A stretch of 64,000 bases of DNA from Haliscomenobacter hydrossis DSM 1100 (lineage in GTDB: Bacteria; Bacteroidota; Bacteroidia; Chitinophagales; Saprospiraceae), in contig NC_015510.1 in assembly GCF_000212735.1 (NCBI RefSeq), forward strand, positions 1,302,001 to 1,366,000, written 5' to 3'. The notes below the pieces were generated by a model. The model did not search any database, was not told the DNA's origin, and saw nothing but the letters and a program-made list of their open reading frames with translations. Made by a program: the position numbers and the translations under genes. This document shows positions 33,876 to 42,693 of the stretch, piece by piece (the first letter of the stretch is position 1; every line of letters begins with the position of its first letter).

Positions 33876-33901
33876 GGGCAGTCTTTATGACTGCCCTTTT
33901 T
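33876..33901 (+). terminator. Terminator hairpin on the plus strand, without an obvious upstream gene
   Basis: GGGCAGTC, loop TTTAT, GACTGCCC, then TTTTT. The T-run is only on the plus strand, yet both neighbouring genes (dapB, mutS) are on the minus strand. It may end a short untranslated RNA from 33728-33875, or be a by-product of repeat DNA. Confidence 0.5.
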
Positions 33902-33902
33902 C

Positions 33903-34012
33903 GTACGGGCAACCCTGCGTGGTTGCCCAATCCCAGGGGCGACCACACAGGGATCGCCAGGGCGACCACACAGGGATCGCCTTGGGCAACCACACAGGGA
34001 TCGCCCCTACGA
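33903..34012. repeat. Tandem GGGCGACCACACAGGGATCGCC repeats
   Basis: About four copies of a 22-23-base unit (core GACCACACAGGGATCGCC). The first copy is variant and palindromic (GGGCAACCCTGCGTGGTTGCCC). The last copy runs into mutS and contributes its stop codon (TAG, complement of CTA at 34007-34009). No spacers of uniform length or unique sequence occur between units, so this is not a CRISPR array. Confidence 0.85.
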
Positions 34013-36625
34013 GATCATATGAATCAATTCGCGTAGTTTGAGCATACAATCGATTGGCGTCATGGTATTGAGGTCAACTTCTTGCAACAATTCTTTCAAT
34101 TTCCCTGCAACTGGATCTACCGTTTCAAAAATACTCAGCTGAATGGCATCGGTGTTGATCGCCTTGGTTTTGGCTTTTTCCACATTGGGGCCTTCGCCGA
34201 TACTTTCCTGAGCGATGGATTTCTGCTCCAGTTGTTCCAGGATATGGTTGGCGCGATCAACGATCATTTTTGGCATTCCTGCCATTTTCGCCACGTGAAT
34301 ACCAAAGCTGTGTTGGCTCCCCCCGGCGGTCAATTTGCGCAGGAAAATCACTTTTTGCCCCACTTCTTTCGTGGCCACGTGGTAGTTCTTGATGCGGGAG
34401 AATTTTTCCGACAACTCATTCAATTCATGGTAGTGGGTGGCGAACAGGGTTTTGGGGCGTGCAAAAGGGTTGTTGTGCAAATATTCGGCAATCGACCACG
34501 CAATCGAGATGCCGTCGTACGTGCTGGTACCCCGGCCAATTTCGTCCAGAAGGATCAGACTGCGGTCCGAGATGTTGTTCATGATGCTGGCCGTTTCGTT
34601 CATTTCTACCATGAACGTCGACTCGCCAGAAGAGATGTTGTCTGAAGCACCTACGCGGGTAAATACCTTGTCTAAAATCCCCAGGTGAGCCGATCGCGCG
34701 GGGACGTACGACCCCATTTGTGCCATCAGGCAGATGAGGGCCGTTTGCCGCAAGAGGGCAGATTTACCGGCCATGTTAGGACCCGTAATCATCAGGATTT
34801 GTTGGTGCTCATGATCCAGAAAAACATCATTGGGCACGTACATTTCACCCAGCGGTAGTTGCTGCTCGATCACCGGATGTCGCCCTTCACGGATGTCGAT
34901 TTCCAGTTCTTCGCTGAGTTGCGGGCGACAATACTGATGCCGGGTTGCCACTTTGGCAAAAGACAAAATGCAGTCCAAACGCGCCAAAAGAGTGGCATTG
35001 TGTTGCACCGGGTGGATGTAATCCGCCAGATCCAGCACCAACTCCTGAAACAGGCGCTCTTCCAAATCCAGAATCCGCTCTTCAGCACCCAGGATTTTGG
35101 CTTCCAGAACTTTGAGTTCTTCGGTGATAAACCGTTCGGCGTTGGCCAAGGTTTGTTTGCGGATCCATTCCGCTGGCGTTTGGTTCTTGTACTTGTTCGT
35201 CACTTCGAGGTAGTACCCAAATACACTATTGAAACCCACTTTGAGGCTGGGAATACCACTGCGTTCAACCTCCTTTTCCTGAATCCCCAACAGCAGTTCC
35301 TTGGCATGGTTAATGACGTGGCGCAACTCGTCCAGCTCGCTGGAAAAACCATCGGCAATGACCCCACCTTTGGCCAGGTTTACCGGAGGCTCCTCGACAA
35401 TCTGCTTGGCGATACGCTCCACCAGGCCGGGACAGGGATTGAGGCCATCGGCAATTTTTTCCAATTCCAGGTGTCCGGTACCAGCCAGCATTTCTTTCAG
35501 CGGTCCAACGGCGATAAGCGCCCTTTTGAGTTGAACCAGTTCACGAGGGTTTACTTTTCCCAGCGGCACCTTGGAAATCAAGCGCTCGAGGTCACCCATC
35601 AAGCGCAGGGATTTTTCTACTTCTCGTCCCTTGTCTTCGGTTTCCAAAAAATAGGCCACCATTTCCAGCCGGGAGTCAATGGCTAGCTTTGATTTCAAGG
35701 GTAAAACGATCCATTTTTTGAGCAAACGTGCGCCCATCGGCGAAACGGTCTGGTCCATGATTTTGAGCAAAGACACCCCGGTTTCGTGGGGGCTCGACAA
35801 AAGCTCCAAATTGCGGATGGTAAAGCGATCCAGCCACACGTAGCGATCCGGATAGATGCGCGTAATGGATGAGATGTGTTTGAGGTTTTTGTTTTCGGTG
35901 GTTTCGAGGTAGTGTAATGCAGCTCCGGCGGCAATTTGCCCCAATTCCATGTCTTCTACGCCAAAGCCCTTCAAGTTTTGCACGTCAAAGTGCTTGAGCA
36001 GTTTTTCGCGGCCATAATCGTAGGTAAAAACCCACTCGTCAAGGGTATAGAGGTAAAATTTTTCTCCAAAACGGCTTTCGAACTGTTTGCGGCGGTCTTT
36101 GGAAAAAATTATTTCAGAGGGGTTAAATCCTTGAAGCAGTTTATCGATGTAAGTCCAATCGCCTTCACTAACCAGAAATTCTCCCGTAGAAATGTCCAAA
36201 AATGCGATACCAAAATCGTCTTTGCGGCCAAAATAAAGTGAAGCCAAAAAGTTATTGGATTGGTGATCCAGCAATTTGTCGTCTACGGCCACCCCGGGTG
36301 TGATGACTTCGGTGACACCTCGGCGTACAATTTTTTTGAGCGGCGAAGGTTTTTCCAACTGTTCACAAATGGCCACCCGATATCCGGCTCTAACCAGGCG
36401 TGGCAGGTACAAATCCAGGGAATGAAAGGGAAAACCCGCCAGTTCAACGTCATTCCCTCCATTGTTGCGGCTGGTCAGTACAATGCCCAATACTTTTGAA
36501 GTGGTCACCGCATCCGTGCCAAAAGTTTCATAAAAGTCCCCTACCCTGAACAGCAAGATGGCATCGGGGTACTTTTTTTTCACTTTATTGTATTGCTCCA
36601 TCAAAGGAGTCACTTTTTCAGACAT
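34007..36625 (-). CDS. mutS: DNA mismatch repair protein MutS
   Basis: 872 aa from the ATG at 36625 (MSEKVTPLMEQYNKVKKKYP); upstream in-frame sequence back to a TTG is rejected. The mismatch-reading F-x-E motif is in LFRVGDFYETFG (~residue 35). Connector, lever and clamp domains follow, then the ATPase with Walker A GPNMAGKSALLRQTA (~612), Walker B SLILLDEIGRGTSTYDG (~690) and the signature segment SGESTFMVEM. The C-terminal helix-turn-helix dimerisation region is present. All motifs for mismatch binding and ATP-driven clamp formation are intact. The terminal residues and the stop codon fall in a tandem repeat. The ferredoxin gene is divergent 199 bp away. Confidence 0.97.
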   Translation of the reverse strand: MSEKVTPLMEQYNKVKKKYPDAILLFRVGDFYETFGTDAVTTSKVLGIVLTSRNNGGNDVELAGFPFHSLDLYLPRLVRAGYRVAICEQLEKPSPLKKIVRRGVTEVITPGVAVDDKLLDHQSNNFLASLYFGRKDDFGIAFLDISTGEFLVSEGDWTYIDKLLQGFNPSEIIFSKDRRKQFESRFGEKFYLYTLDEWVFTYDYGREKLLKHFDVQNLKGFGVEDMELGQIAAGAALHYLETTENKNLKHISSITRIYPDRYVWLDRFTIRNLELLSSPHETGVSLLKIMDQTVSPMGARLLKKWIVLPLKSKLAIDSRLEMVAYFLETEDKGREVEKSLRLMGDLERLISKVPLGKVNPRELVQLKRALIAVGPLKEMLAGTGHLELEKIADGLNPCPGLVERIAKQIVEEPPVNLAKGGVIADGFSSELDELRHVINHAKELLLGIQEKEVERSGIPSLKVGFNSVFGYYLEVTNKYKNQTPAEWIRKQTLANAERFITEELKVLEAKILGAEERILDLEERLFQELVLDLADYIHPVQHNATLLARLDCILSFAKVATRHQYCRPQLSEELEIDIREGRHPVIEQQLPLGEMYVPNDVFLDHEHQQILMITGPNMAGKSALLRQTALICLMAQMGSYVPARSAHLGILDKVFTRVGASDNISSGESTFMVEMNETASIMNNISDRSLILLDEIGRGTSTYDGISIAWSIAEYLHNNPFARPKTLFATHYHELNELSEKFSRIKNYHVATKEVGQKVIFLRKLTAGGSQHSFGIHVAKMAGMPKMIVDRANHILEQLEQKSIAQESIGEGPNVEKAKTKAINTDAIQLSIFETVDPVAGKLKELLQEVDLNTMTPIDCMLKLRELIHMIS

Positions 36626-36824
36626 AGTGGCGTAAGTTTGGGGGGTAAATGCTTGTTCAGGTTTTTTTGGGCGTAGCAAAGATCGCAAAGATAAACAGCA
36701 GAAATAAAATCGAATTGATGGATTTTGTGAAATTAATGAGAACTCCTTTTATTTTTGCGGCTAAATTTCCAAAATCTGAACCAGGGCGAGCACTTGGTCG
36801 TTTACAATAAAAATTCTCTGACCC

Positions 36825-37172
36825 ATGGCAATAATGATAACCGATGATTGCATCAACTGTGGCGCTTGCGAACCAGAATGCCCAAACAATGCAATTTATG
36901 AGGGTGGCGTAGAATGGGCCATTTCGGATGGTACCAGCATTACCGATGATTATACGCTGGAAGATGGCAGTACAGTAGATGCTTCCGATAAACAAAATCC
37001 AGTATCGGATGAATTTTATTATATTGTTCCCGATAAATGTACAGAGTGTGTAGGTTTCCACGAGGAGCCCCAATGCGCGGCGGTATGCCCCGTTGATTGT
37101 TGTGTACCAGACCCCGAGCGGGAAGAAGATGAAGCGGTACTTTTGGGGCGCAAAGAACGTTTACACCTCTGA
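36825..37172 (+). CDS. 2[4Fe-4S] ferredoxin
   Basis: 115 aa. Two cluster motifs: the first is C-I-N-C-G-A-C-E-P-E-C-P (residues ~9-20), and the second is C-T-E-C-V-G-F-H-E-E-P-Q-C-A-A-V-C-P (~74-91), where a longer loop separates the second and third cysteines, as in the Allochromatium/FdxA-like long-loop ferredoxins. An acidic insert of about 45 residues (DGTSITDDYTLEDGSTVDAS) lies between them. It should be a cytosolic low-potential electron carrier; the partner is unknown. It is followed by a strong terminator hairpin and is probably a single-gene transcript. Confidence 0.93.
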   Translation: MAIMITDDCINCGACEPECPNNAIYEGGVEWAISDGTSITDDYTLEDGSTVDASDKQNPVSDEFYYIVPDKCTECVGFHEEPQCAAVCPVDCCVPDPEREEDEAVLLGRKERLHL

Positions 37173-37236
37173 ACAATACGTGCGATTGGGTATGTGGATG
37201 CTTTCTTCATACCCAATCGACCATTGTTCACTTTTC
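37171..37236 (+). terminator. Terminator of the ferredoxin gene
   Basis: CGATTGGGTATG (37183-37194) pairs perfectly with CATACCCAATCG (37208-37219), extended by GAACAAT/ATTGTTC (37171-37177 and 37223-37229). A T-rich tail (ACTTTTC) follows. It begins within the TGA stop of the ferredoxin. Confidence 0.8.
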
Positions 37237-37248
37237 ATCTTTACTCCG

Positions 37249-37356
37249 TTGGCCTTTAGAATATTCCCGTGGATGCTGTTTTGCTGCCTCTGCCCATTGG
37301 TTTGGGTAGCAGGTAAGAGTATTCCAAAAGCCAGTCCAACGGACCCCGGAGATTGA
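37249..37356 (+). pseudogene. Out-of-frame signal-peptide segment of the TPR histidine kinase
   Basis: Reading from TTG 37249 (or ATG 37273) gives LAFRIFPWMLFCCLCPLVWV then AGKSIPKASPTDPGD and stop. This is a good export leader directly before the kinase but in a different frame. Removing one C from the CCCC run at 37344-37347 joins it exactly to EIDSLLLLLPKSAPD of the kinase frame, so the two are most likely parts of one gene separated by a one-base insertion (real or a sequencing error). Confidence 0.5.
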
Positions 37357-37369
37357 CAGCCTGCTCCTC

Positions 37370-39202
37370 TTGCTTCCCAAGTCTGCTCCTGACTCCAATA
37401 AAGTACTCCTCTACAAAGAACTCTGCTGGCAATACCGCAACCAGGACATGTTCAGTGCCATTGACTATGGTCAAAAAGGGATTGCCTTGGCCAAAAAGCT
37501 CAATTTTAAAAAAGCGGAGGCAGAGATTTGCCGATTCATCGGACTGGCATACCGCCATTACTTTTTTTTCAGCGAATCGCTGGCCTGGTATTTCAGAGCG
37601 CTGGATTTGTCCACCCAAATCAATGACCAGGAGGGCGTTGCGTTTTGTTACGACAATTTAGGGGTAACCCGTTTCAATCAAAAACAGTTTGATGAAGCCC
37701 TGAGCTACTTTAAAAAAGGGGAAGCCATCTTTCAAAAACTGCAACATCAGGAAGGGCTAAGTTACGCGAATACCCATTTGTCCTGGGTATTTGCTGAAAA
37801 AAAGGAATTTGATACCGCGCTTGACTACGCCGAGCGATCTTTGATGATTCGCCGGCAAATTGGAGCCAACAAGGAACAAATCAGCAATGCGCTTCGCGAT
37901 GTAGCGGTAGCCCAGATTGGGTTGAGCCATTTTTTTAAGGCGGAGCAAGCCCTTTTAGAGGCGCTTAAAGTGGCCAAAGAAACCGGAAAACCAATTGTAG
38001 GTGCCGAATATGCCCTCTCTCTAGCGGAGCTATATCTCAAAAATCAAAACCTGAATCAGGCTGAGCATTATGCTTTGTGGAGTTACCAGCGCTCCGTACA
38101 GGTTCACAATCGCCTGCAAAAGATGAAATCCGCCGCTACCCTGTTCAAAATTTACCAACAAAAGCAGCAATACGATTTAGCCATCCAGTACCAAACTGAG
38201 CATTACAACCTGAAGGATAGCCTTTTTAACGAAGACATCAACAACAATACGGCCCGACTGGAGGCCAAATACCAATTCGACCTTAAAGAAAGGCAATTGC
38301 TGGAAGCCCAAAAACGCCAGGACATTGAAAACAAACGCAGCCTGGACCGGGAGCGTTTTTTGAGCTCTCTGCTGATCGCCGCCCTCTTGTTTGTAGGCAT
38401 CATGGCCTATTTCATCTACGAAAAGCGCAAACAGGATAAAATTGTTAACAAAGAACTGACTCAAAAAAACGAGGAAATCAGTCGGCAAAACCAGGAGATT
38501 CAGGAACAAACCGAGCAACTTGCCGAAAACAATCGCTTCAAGGATCGTTTGTTCTCCATCATTTCACACGATTTGCGCAGCCCGGTGGTGGGTTTGATTG
38601 GTAGTCTGGATCTGGTCAATGAAGGGCTTTTGACCGAGGCGGAGTTCCGCAATATGTTACCCGAATTGTCCCACAATGTCAACAGCATTCAAAGTTTATT
38701 GGATAACCTACTGGCCTGGGCCAGAAGCCAAATGAAGGGAATTGCCGTAGTGCCCGAGGCTTTTCACATTCGGGAATTGATGGGTGAAAAAATTGCCATT
38801 TTCCAAAAACAGGCACAGCTCAAAGGCATTTCGATCGTCAACAACATTGAAAGCGATCTTCAGTTTCTCGCCGATAAAAACATGATCAACCTGGTTGCCC
38901 TGAACCTCATTTCCAACGCCCTCAAGTTTTCCTTCCAGGGTGGAACCATCATCCTGAGCAGTTCCCGACACAAGGGATATTCGCAAATTTGTGTAGCGGA
39001 TACTGGAGTGGGGATTTCGCCCGAAAATCTGAAAAAATTATTTGGCGCTCACAGCATCTCATCCAAAGGGACTGCCGGCGAGATGGGTACGGGCCTGGGA
39101 CTCATGTTATCCAAAGAATTTATTGAAAAAAACGGCGGCACCATTTGGGTAGAGCGCAATCCGGAGGGCGGGAGTAAGTTTTGCTTTTCCATACCGGAGT
39201 AA
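37370..39202 (+). CDS. TPR-containing sensor histidine kinase
   Basis: 610 aa from a TTG start; the true N-terminus probably includes the leader at 37249-37356 once a one-base insertion is corrected. Tetratricopeptide repeats cover ~1-290 (e.g. AFCYDNLGVTRFNQKQFDEA, EGLSYANTHLSWVFAEKKEF). A coiled coil, one membrane span (FLSSLLIAALLFVGIMAYFI, ~330-350) and another coiled coil follow. The kinase core has the H box FSIISHDLRSPVVGL (~400), N box NLISNALKFSF (~512), G1 VADTGVGIS (~547) and G2 GTGLGLML (~578). The TPR part would be periplasmic and sense a protein or peptide. No response regulator is adjacent. The stop is followed directly by an inverted repeat. Confidence 0.9.
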   Translation: MLPKSAPDSNKVLLYKELCWQYRNQDMFSAIDYGQKGIALAKKLNFKKAEAEICRFIGLAYRHYFFFSESLAWYFRALDLSTQINDQEGVAFCYDNLGVTRFNQKQFDEALSYFKKGEAIFQKLQHQEGLSYANTHLSWVFAEKKEFDTALDYAERSLMIRRQIGANKEQISNALRDVAVAQIGLSHFFKAEQALLEALKVAKETGKPIVGAEYALSLAELYLKNQNLNQAEHYALWSYQRSVQVHNRLQKMKSAATLFKIYQQKQQYDLAIQYQTEHYNLKDSLFNEDINNNTARLEAKYQFDLKERQLLEAQKRQDIENKRSLDRERFLSSLLIAALLFVGIMAYFIYEKRKQDKIVNKELTQKNEEISRQNQEIQEQTEQLAENNRFKDRLFSIISHDLRSPVVGLIGSLDLVNEGLLTEAEFRNMLPELSHNVNSIQSLLDNLLAWARSQMKGIAVVPEAFHIRELMGEKIAIFQKQAQLKGISIVNNIESDLQFLADKNMINLVALNLISNALKFSFQGGTIILSSSRHKGYSQICVADTGVGISPENLKKLFGAHSISSKGTAGEMGTGLGLMLSKEFIEKNGGTIWVERNPEGGSKFCFSIPE

Positions 39203-39312
39203 GCGAAAAGCGAATAGCGAATAGCTAAAAACGAAAAGCGAAAAGCAGCAACCCGTTTGATCAGAGAATTGTGTGTTACTATTCGTTTTTCGCTTTTAGC
39301 TTTTAGCTTTAA
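39203..39312. repeat. GCGAAAAGC / GCTTTTAGC inverted repeat
   Basis: Left arm 39203-39246 is built of GCGAAAAGC-GAATAGC units and right arm 39280-39310 of the complement (CGTTTTTCGCTTTTAGC). It fills the whole gap between the convergent kinase and subtilase genes, touching both stop codons. Confidence 0.82.
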
Positions 39313-40856
39313 AGTCCCGTCACTGCTTTCCCTGCATCAATAATCCCGAACCCGTACTCGCTGCTGCGGGTCGTGGGCCAGGTGGCATTGGCTTTCATAC
39401 GGGCGTACACCTGTGCACGCGTTTGGGCGGGATTGGTCGCCCAAATCAGGGCAGCAATCCCGGCGGTAGTTGCGGTTGCTGCTGAAGACCCACCTACGTT
39501 GGCGGGTACATTGCCCGAAGGCGCGAGGGTGAGCGCAGTGCGGTTGTTGTCTACTTTGCGTTGCATCACCGCCACAAATTCTACATCGCTACCGCTGTGG
39601 CAAGTATTGCAACGTTCGAGTGGCAAACCTCCGTCTTTTACGCCAGTAACCGCGATACATTCGGCCATCCAGGCGGGGAAAATCACCCCGTACCAGTTGG
39701 TAATACTGGTTGAGGTACCAGCCGCAGCCAACAGCATTTTTCCCTTGCCGTAAGCATAACGCACTCCATCTTCAACTTGCCCGCTGGAAAAAATGTCTCC
39801 AATCGACATGCTGATGATCTTCACGCTGGTATTGTTGCCAGCAATCACGAGGCCATCGGCCAGTCCTTTCTTCTCGCTTGATGTGTTGACGATGACATCG
39901 CTGGTTACCCGAATACCCAGCAGGTTGCAGTTGTAAGCCACCCCAGCGGGAGTGCCATCGTTGCCCCGAGGTGCGGCAATCAGGCCCGCCATTTGGGTGC
40001 CGTGTCCGCACTGGTCATTGGGGCCATCCGGCGTACCGCAGAACCAGCAACTGACGTAAGTACCCGTACGTGTCAGGGTTCTCCCCGTGGAAAGGCCAGA
40101 ATTGAACTGGCTGCCCAACTTGGGTTGGCTGGTTGGATTGGGCGTGCCCGTATCCAGAAGGGCCACGGTGATGCCCCGCCCGGAGTTGTTGCCCCAGGCC
40201 GTACTAATTCGGGGTACCCCATGGTGCCAGGATTGTTTGGCAGCGGGTGTGATGTTGGTGTAATCAGCAGCAGGAATGCTGGCATTGCCCGTCACACTAC
40301 AACCAGAATCACTGCGCTGGCGCTCATCGTTGTAGCTGTATCCCATGGGTTCCACGTAGCGCACTTCGGGTAAACTGCGTAGTTTTTCAATGATGCCCAG
40401 ACTGCTCACTTTGATGTCGATGACGGGCAGCACGCTTTCTTCGCCAAAAGGCATCAGGTCTTTGGCCGTAAGGGTTTTGCCTGGATTTTGTCGATTGGTT
40501 TCGGCAACGATGTAGTTGATCAATGCTTCCCGTACCTGCTTCCATTCTTTTTGTTGGATATCGATTTCGTGCAGGCGTTGATTCAGGTTCTTTTCGTTGG
40601 CGGGTTGGTAGCCAATACACATGATGGAATCGCCGAGCAGGTTGGCGCTCCACACGGTTTGGGCATCCACCATGCGCCATTCAAATTTTTGGTGTTCGTT
40701 GAGCAAGCGCAGGGCTTGTTGGTTGATTTGGTCGCGGGTTTGGGGCTTGAGGCCCGGGTAGTGGTTGGTGGCTGCGTCGTCCAGGTTTAAGCCGTCTTTT
40801 CCACAGGAAAAAGCAAATACCAGTACAACCGTAAGTAAGGTAAGTTTACGCGTCAT
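39309..40856 (-). CDS. S8-family (subtilisin-like) serine peptidase, lipoprotein
   Basis: 515 aa. Lipoprotein signal (LTLLTVVLVFAFS then Cys18). An inhibitor-like propeptide (~90-170, VIDIKVSSLGIIEKL, SLPEVRYVEPM) precedes the catalytic domain. The triad is Asp in ITVALLDTG (~233), His in CGHGTQMAGLIAA (~285) and Ser in VGGSSAATATTAG (~455). The oxyanion Asn equivalent is probably replaced or shifted: the segment GKMLLAAAGTSTS stands where A-A-G-N is usual. No T9SS sorting domain is present, so anchoring would be through the lipid. The stop codon lies at the edge of an inverted repeat. Substrate unknown. Confidence 0.92.
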   Translation of the reverse strand: MTRKLTLLTVVLVFAFSCGKDGLNLDDAATNHYPGLKPQTRDQINQQALRLLNEHQKFEWRMVDAQTVWSANLLGDSIMCIGYQPANEKNLNQRLHEIDIQQKEWKQVREALINYIVAETNRQNPGKTLTAKDLMPFGEESVLPVIDIKVSSLGIIEKLRSLPEVRYVEPMGYSYNDERQRSDSGCSVTGNASIPAADYTNITPAAKQSWHHGVPRISTAWGNNSGRGITVALLDTGTPNPTSQPKLGSQFNSGLSTGRTLTRTGTYVSCWFCGTPDGPNDQCGHGTQMAGLIAAPRGNDGTPAGVAYNCNLLGIRVTSDVIVNTSSEKKGLADGLVIAGNNTSVKIISMSIGDIFSSGQVEDGVRYAYGKGKMLLAAAGTSTSITNWYGVIFPAWMAECIAVTGVKDGGLPLERCNTCHSGSDVEFVAVMQRKVDNNRTALTLAPSGNVPANVGGSSAATATTAGIAALIWATNPAQTRAQVYARMKANATWPTTRSSEYGFGIIDAGKAVTGL

Positions 40857-41054
40857 CTGAGCAGAGGTGTTTTAGAGCTTGTTAAAATGTTTGTTCCGGG
40901 ATAAAAATAGCGAATATTCGCAAAGCAGGGAAAGGAAAATTTAATTTTCAGGAAGAATAAGGGGATTTTCGCCAGGGGCTTCAATTCAGGGCAAACGCAT
41001 TAAAATTACACGGTCCAAAAGCCTCTTTAGGGGTCGGGAGTTCTAAGTGCTTGT

Positions 41055-42491
41055 TTAATGATTCAATTCCTCAATCATCTCCTCCAACCATTGCTTATTG
41101 GCCAAGGGGCTCATTTGGAGGTAGTCTTTTTTTAGTTTGTGGTAATGAGCCTTGGGTACCTGATAGAGGGATTGATGGATCATCACTTGGGTTAACTTTT
41201 GTAACAGGCTCAAAAAATGCAGGCTGGATTTCTTTTGGTAAGTAGACAATTGGCGATTGCGTTGCAAAAAACGCCGGGTCGTTTGGATCAAGGTCAGCAG
41301 GGCTTCTGTTTCACGAAGTACATAATAGATTTTTAATTGTATAAACTTGGCGGATAAATGATAAAATGAATCCGTAAACTCTACATTGTGTAGCATTCTT
41401 AATGCAGAGGCATAATCCTTTTTTTCAAAATGTAGATTCGCCAGGTTGTAAGTCACTACATTTGGGCGCACTTCCGGCAACAGAAAATGATTATTTTCCT
41501 GAATGAATTGTTCTGTCCATACGTAGTTTTTGGTTCGTATTCCTACCGTGATGATGTTGGTAAATGTCCATTGGGTGAGCAAATCGTTTTTGATTAGAAT
41601 GGATTTTTCTAGCAGAAAGCGGTACAGTTCGAACAACTCCTGGTAAAAATGATTGTCGCCAGAATTACTTTGCTGAACCGCGTAGTTGATCAGGTAGGTA
41701 TACAAATGCCTGAGTTCGTCAATGGGAATAAGCTCCAAGTGCAATTCTAGCTGAATTTTTAAATCTTGATACGCGGTTGAGTTTTCAGGAGCTGAAAAAA
41801 GTTGATACGCTGCATAATAAAGCTGGAAAGCTGGAAATTCACGGAAAGAGCTGGGGTTGTGGTGGTACCATTGAATAATTTCTTCCATGAATAGATTGTT
41901 ATACGTGGCATTCACCGCGTTGCTGCGGCTAGCCATATCACAAGCGATGCGCATTTTTTCGAGGTGATAATAACGATCTAGGGCATCATTGCGGAGCTGA
42001 AGATGTGGCGAATACCCTCGCTTGTTTTGAATTATTTTTTGTTGATCCTCAAGGTATTGGTATTGGCTCTCTGCTTGCCAATATTGCTGATCTTGCCAAG
42101 AGCTGGCTTGTAATATTTTTGCGAACTTGCCCAGTTGAGCGCTGCACGGGTCGAACCATTCCTGATCCAGTAGATAACGCACCAATAATTGTTTCTGCAT
42201 GGCAGGGCTGCGGTTCAAGCCAATCTGCGTCAAATAATTGTACCACAAATGCAGCAAGTCTGAAATCAAGTTGTCGTATTTGGCACCATTAAAAGGTTCA
42301 TCGCCAAAACATTCTTGGTAAGCCAGGTGCTTATCGATGCTTTTTGGCCCCTTGAGCTGCTTTTCTAATGCTCGAATTAAGCGCTGTAAATTGGGATTTT
42401 GGTTAAAAAAGGGGGAATCCACGAATTGGATGAAGGCTTTGCGCTCTTTTAGCGACGTTTTTTGATACATATCGAGGAATATGCCTTTCAT
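41055..42491 (-). CDS. Large helical (TPR-like) cytoplasmic protein, paralogue B
   Basis: 478 aa, no signal peptide, nearly all helical. It shares with the 30183-31604 product the N-terminal D-S-P-F-F-N and P-F-N-x-x-K motifs (FVDSPFFNQNPNLQRLIRAL) and the C-terminal blocks FTNIITVGIRTKNYVWTEQF, VVTYNLANLHFEKKDYASAL and TTRRFLQRNRQLSTYQKK, at equivalent positions and nearly equal length. The family is not recognised. Like paralogue A it is divergent from a gene for a dockerin-like T9SS protein (42694), with about 200 bp between starts. The surrounding composition is more A+T-rich than housekeeping genes. Confidence 0.7.
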   Translation of the reverse strand: MKGIFLDMYQKTSLKERKAFIQFVDSPFFNQNPNLQRLIRALEKQLKGPKSIDKHLAYQECFGDEPFNGAKYDNLISDLLHLWYNYLTQIGLNRSPAMQKQLLVRYLLDQEWFDPCSAQLGKFAKILQASSWQDQQYWQAESQYQYLEDQQKIIQNKRGYSPHLQLRNDALDRYYHLEKMRIACDMASRSNAVNATYNNLFMEEIIQWYHHNPSSFREFPAFQLYYAAYQLFSAPENSTAYQDLKIQLELHLELIPIDELRHLYTYLINYAVQQSNSGDNHFYQELFELYRFLLEKSILIKNDLLTQWTFTNIITVGIRTKNYVWTEQFIQENNHFLLPEVRPNVVTYNLANLHFEKKDYASALRMLHNVEFTDSFYHLSAKFIQLKIYYVLRETEALLTLIQTTRRFLQRNRQLSTYQKKSSLHFLSLLQKLTQVMIHQSLYQVPKAHYHKLKKDYLQMSPLANKQWLEEMIEELNH

Positions 42492-42693
42492 TTTTCTAGG
42501 TTTATTTCCATTAAACTATTGATAAATAGATTTTTGCAAAAATAATCATTTTTTTTCGAGCTAGAATAGAGAAATTAATGTCTTCGTTTGCCCAAGCGTA
42601 AGCCCATACTTTTGTATCATCAATAGGATCAAATCATAATTCGACCTTTTGATGACATATAATCCCATTTTATCATTACCAACGAAGTGTACA

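Noticed and set aside
33903-34012. Repeated GACCACACAGGGATCGCC units as a CRISPR array
   Set aside because: Units are contiguous or separated by only a few bases, there are no unique spacers, and no cas gene is near. It is a tandem intergenic repeat.
39900-40011. Basic 79-aa ORF opposite phase in the subtilase gene
   Set aside because: It lies in a different frame of the same strand within a complete S8 peptidase and has no recognisable features.
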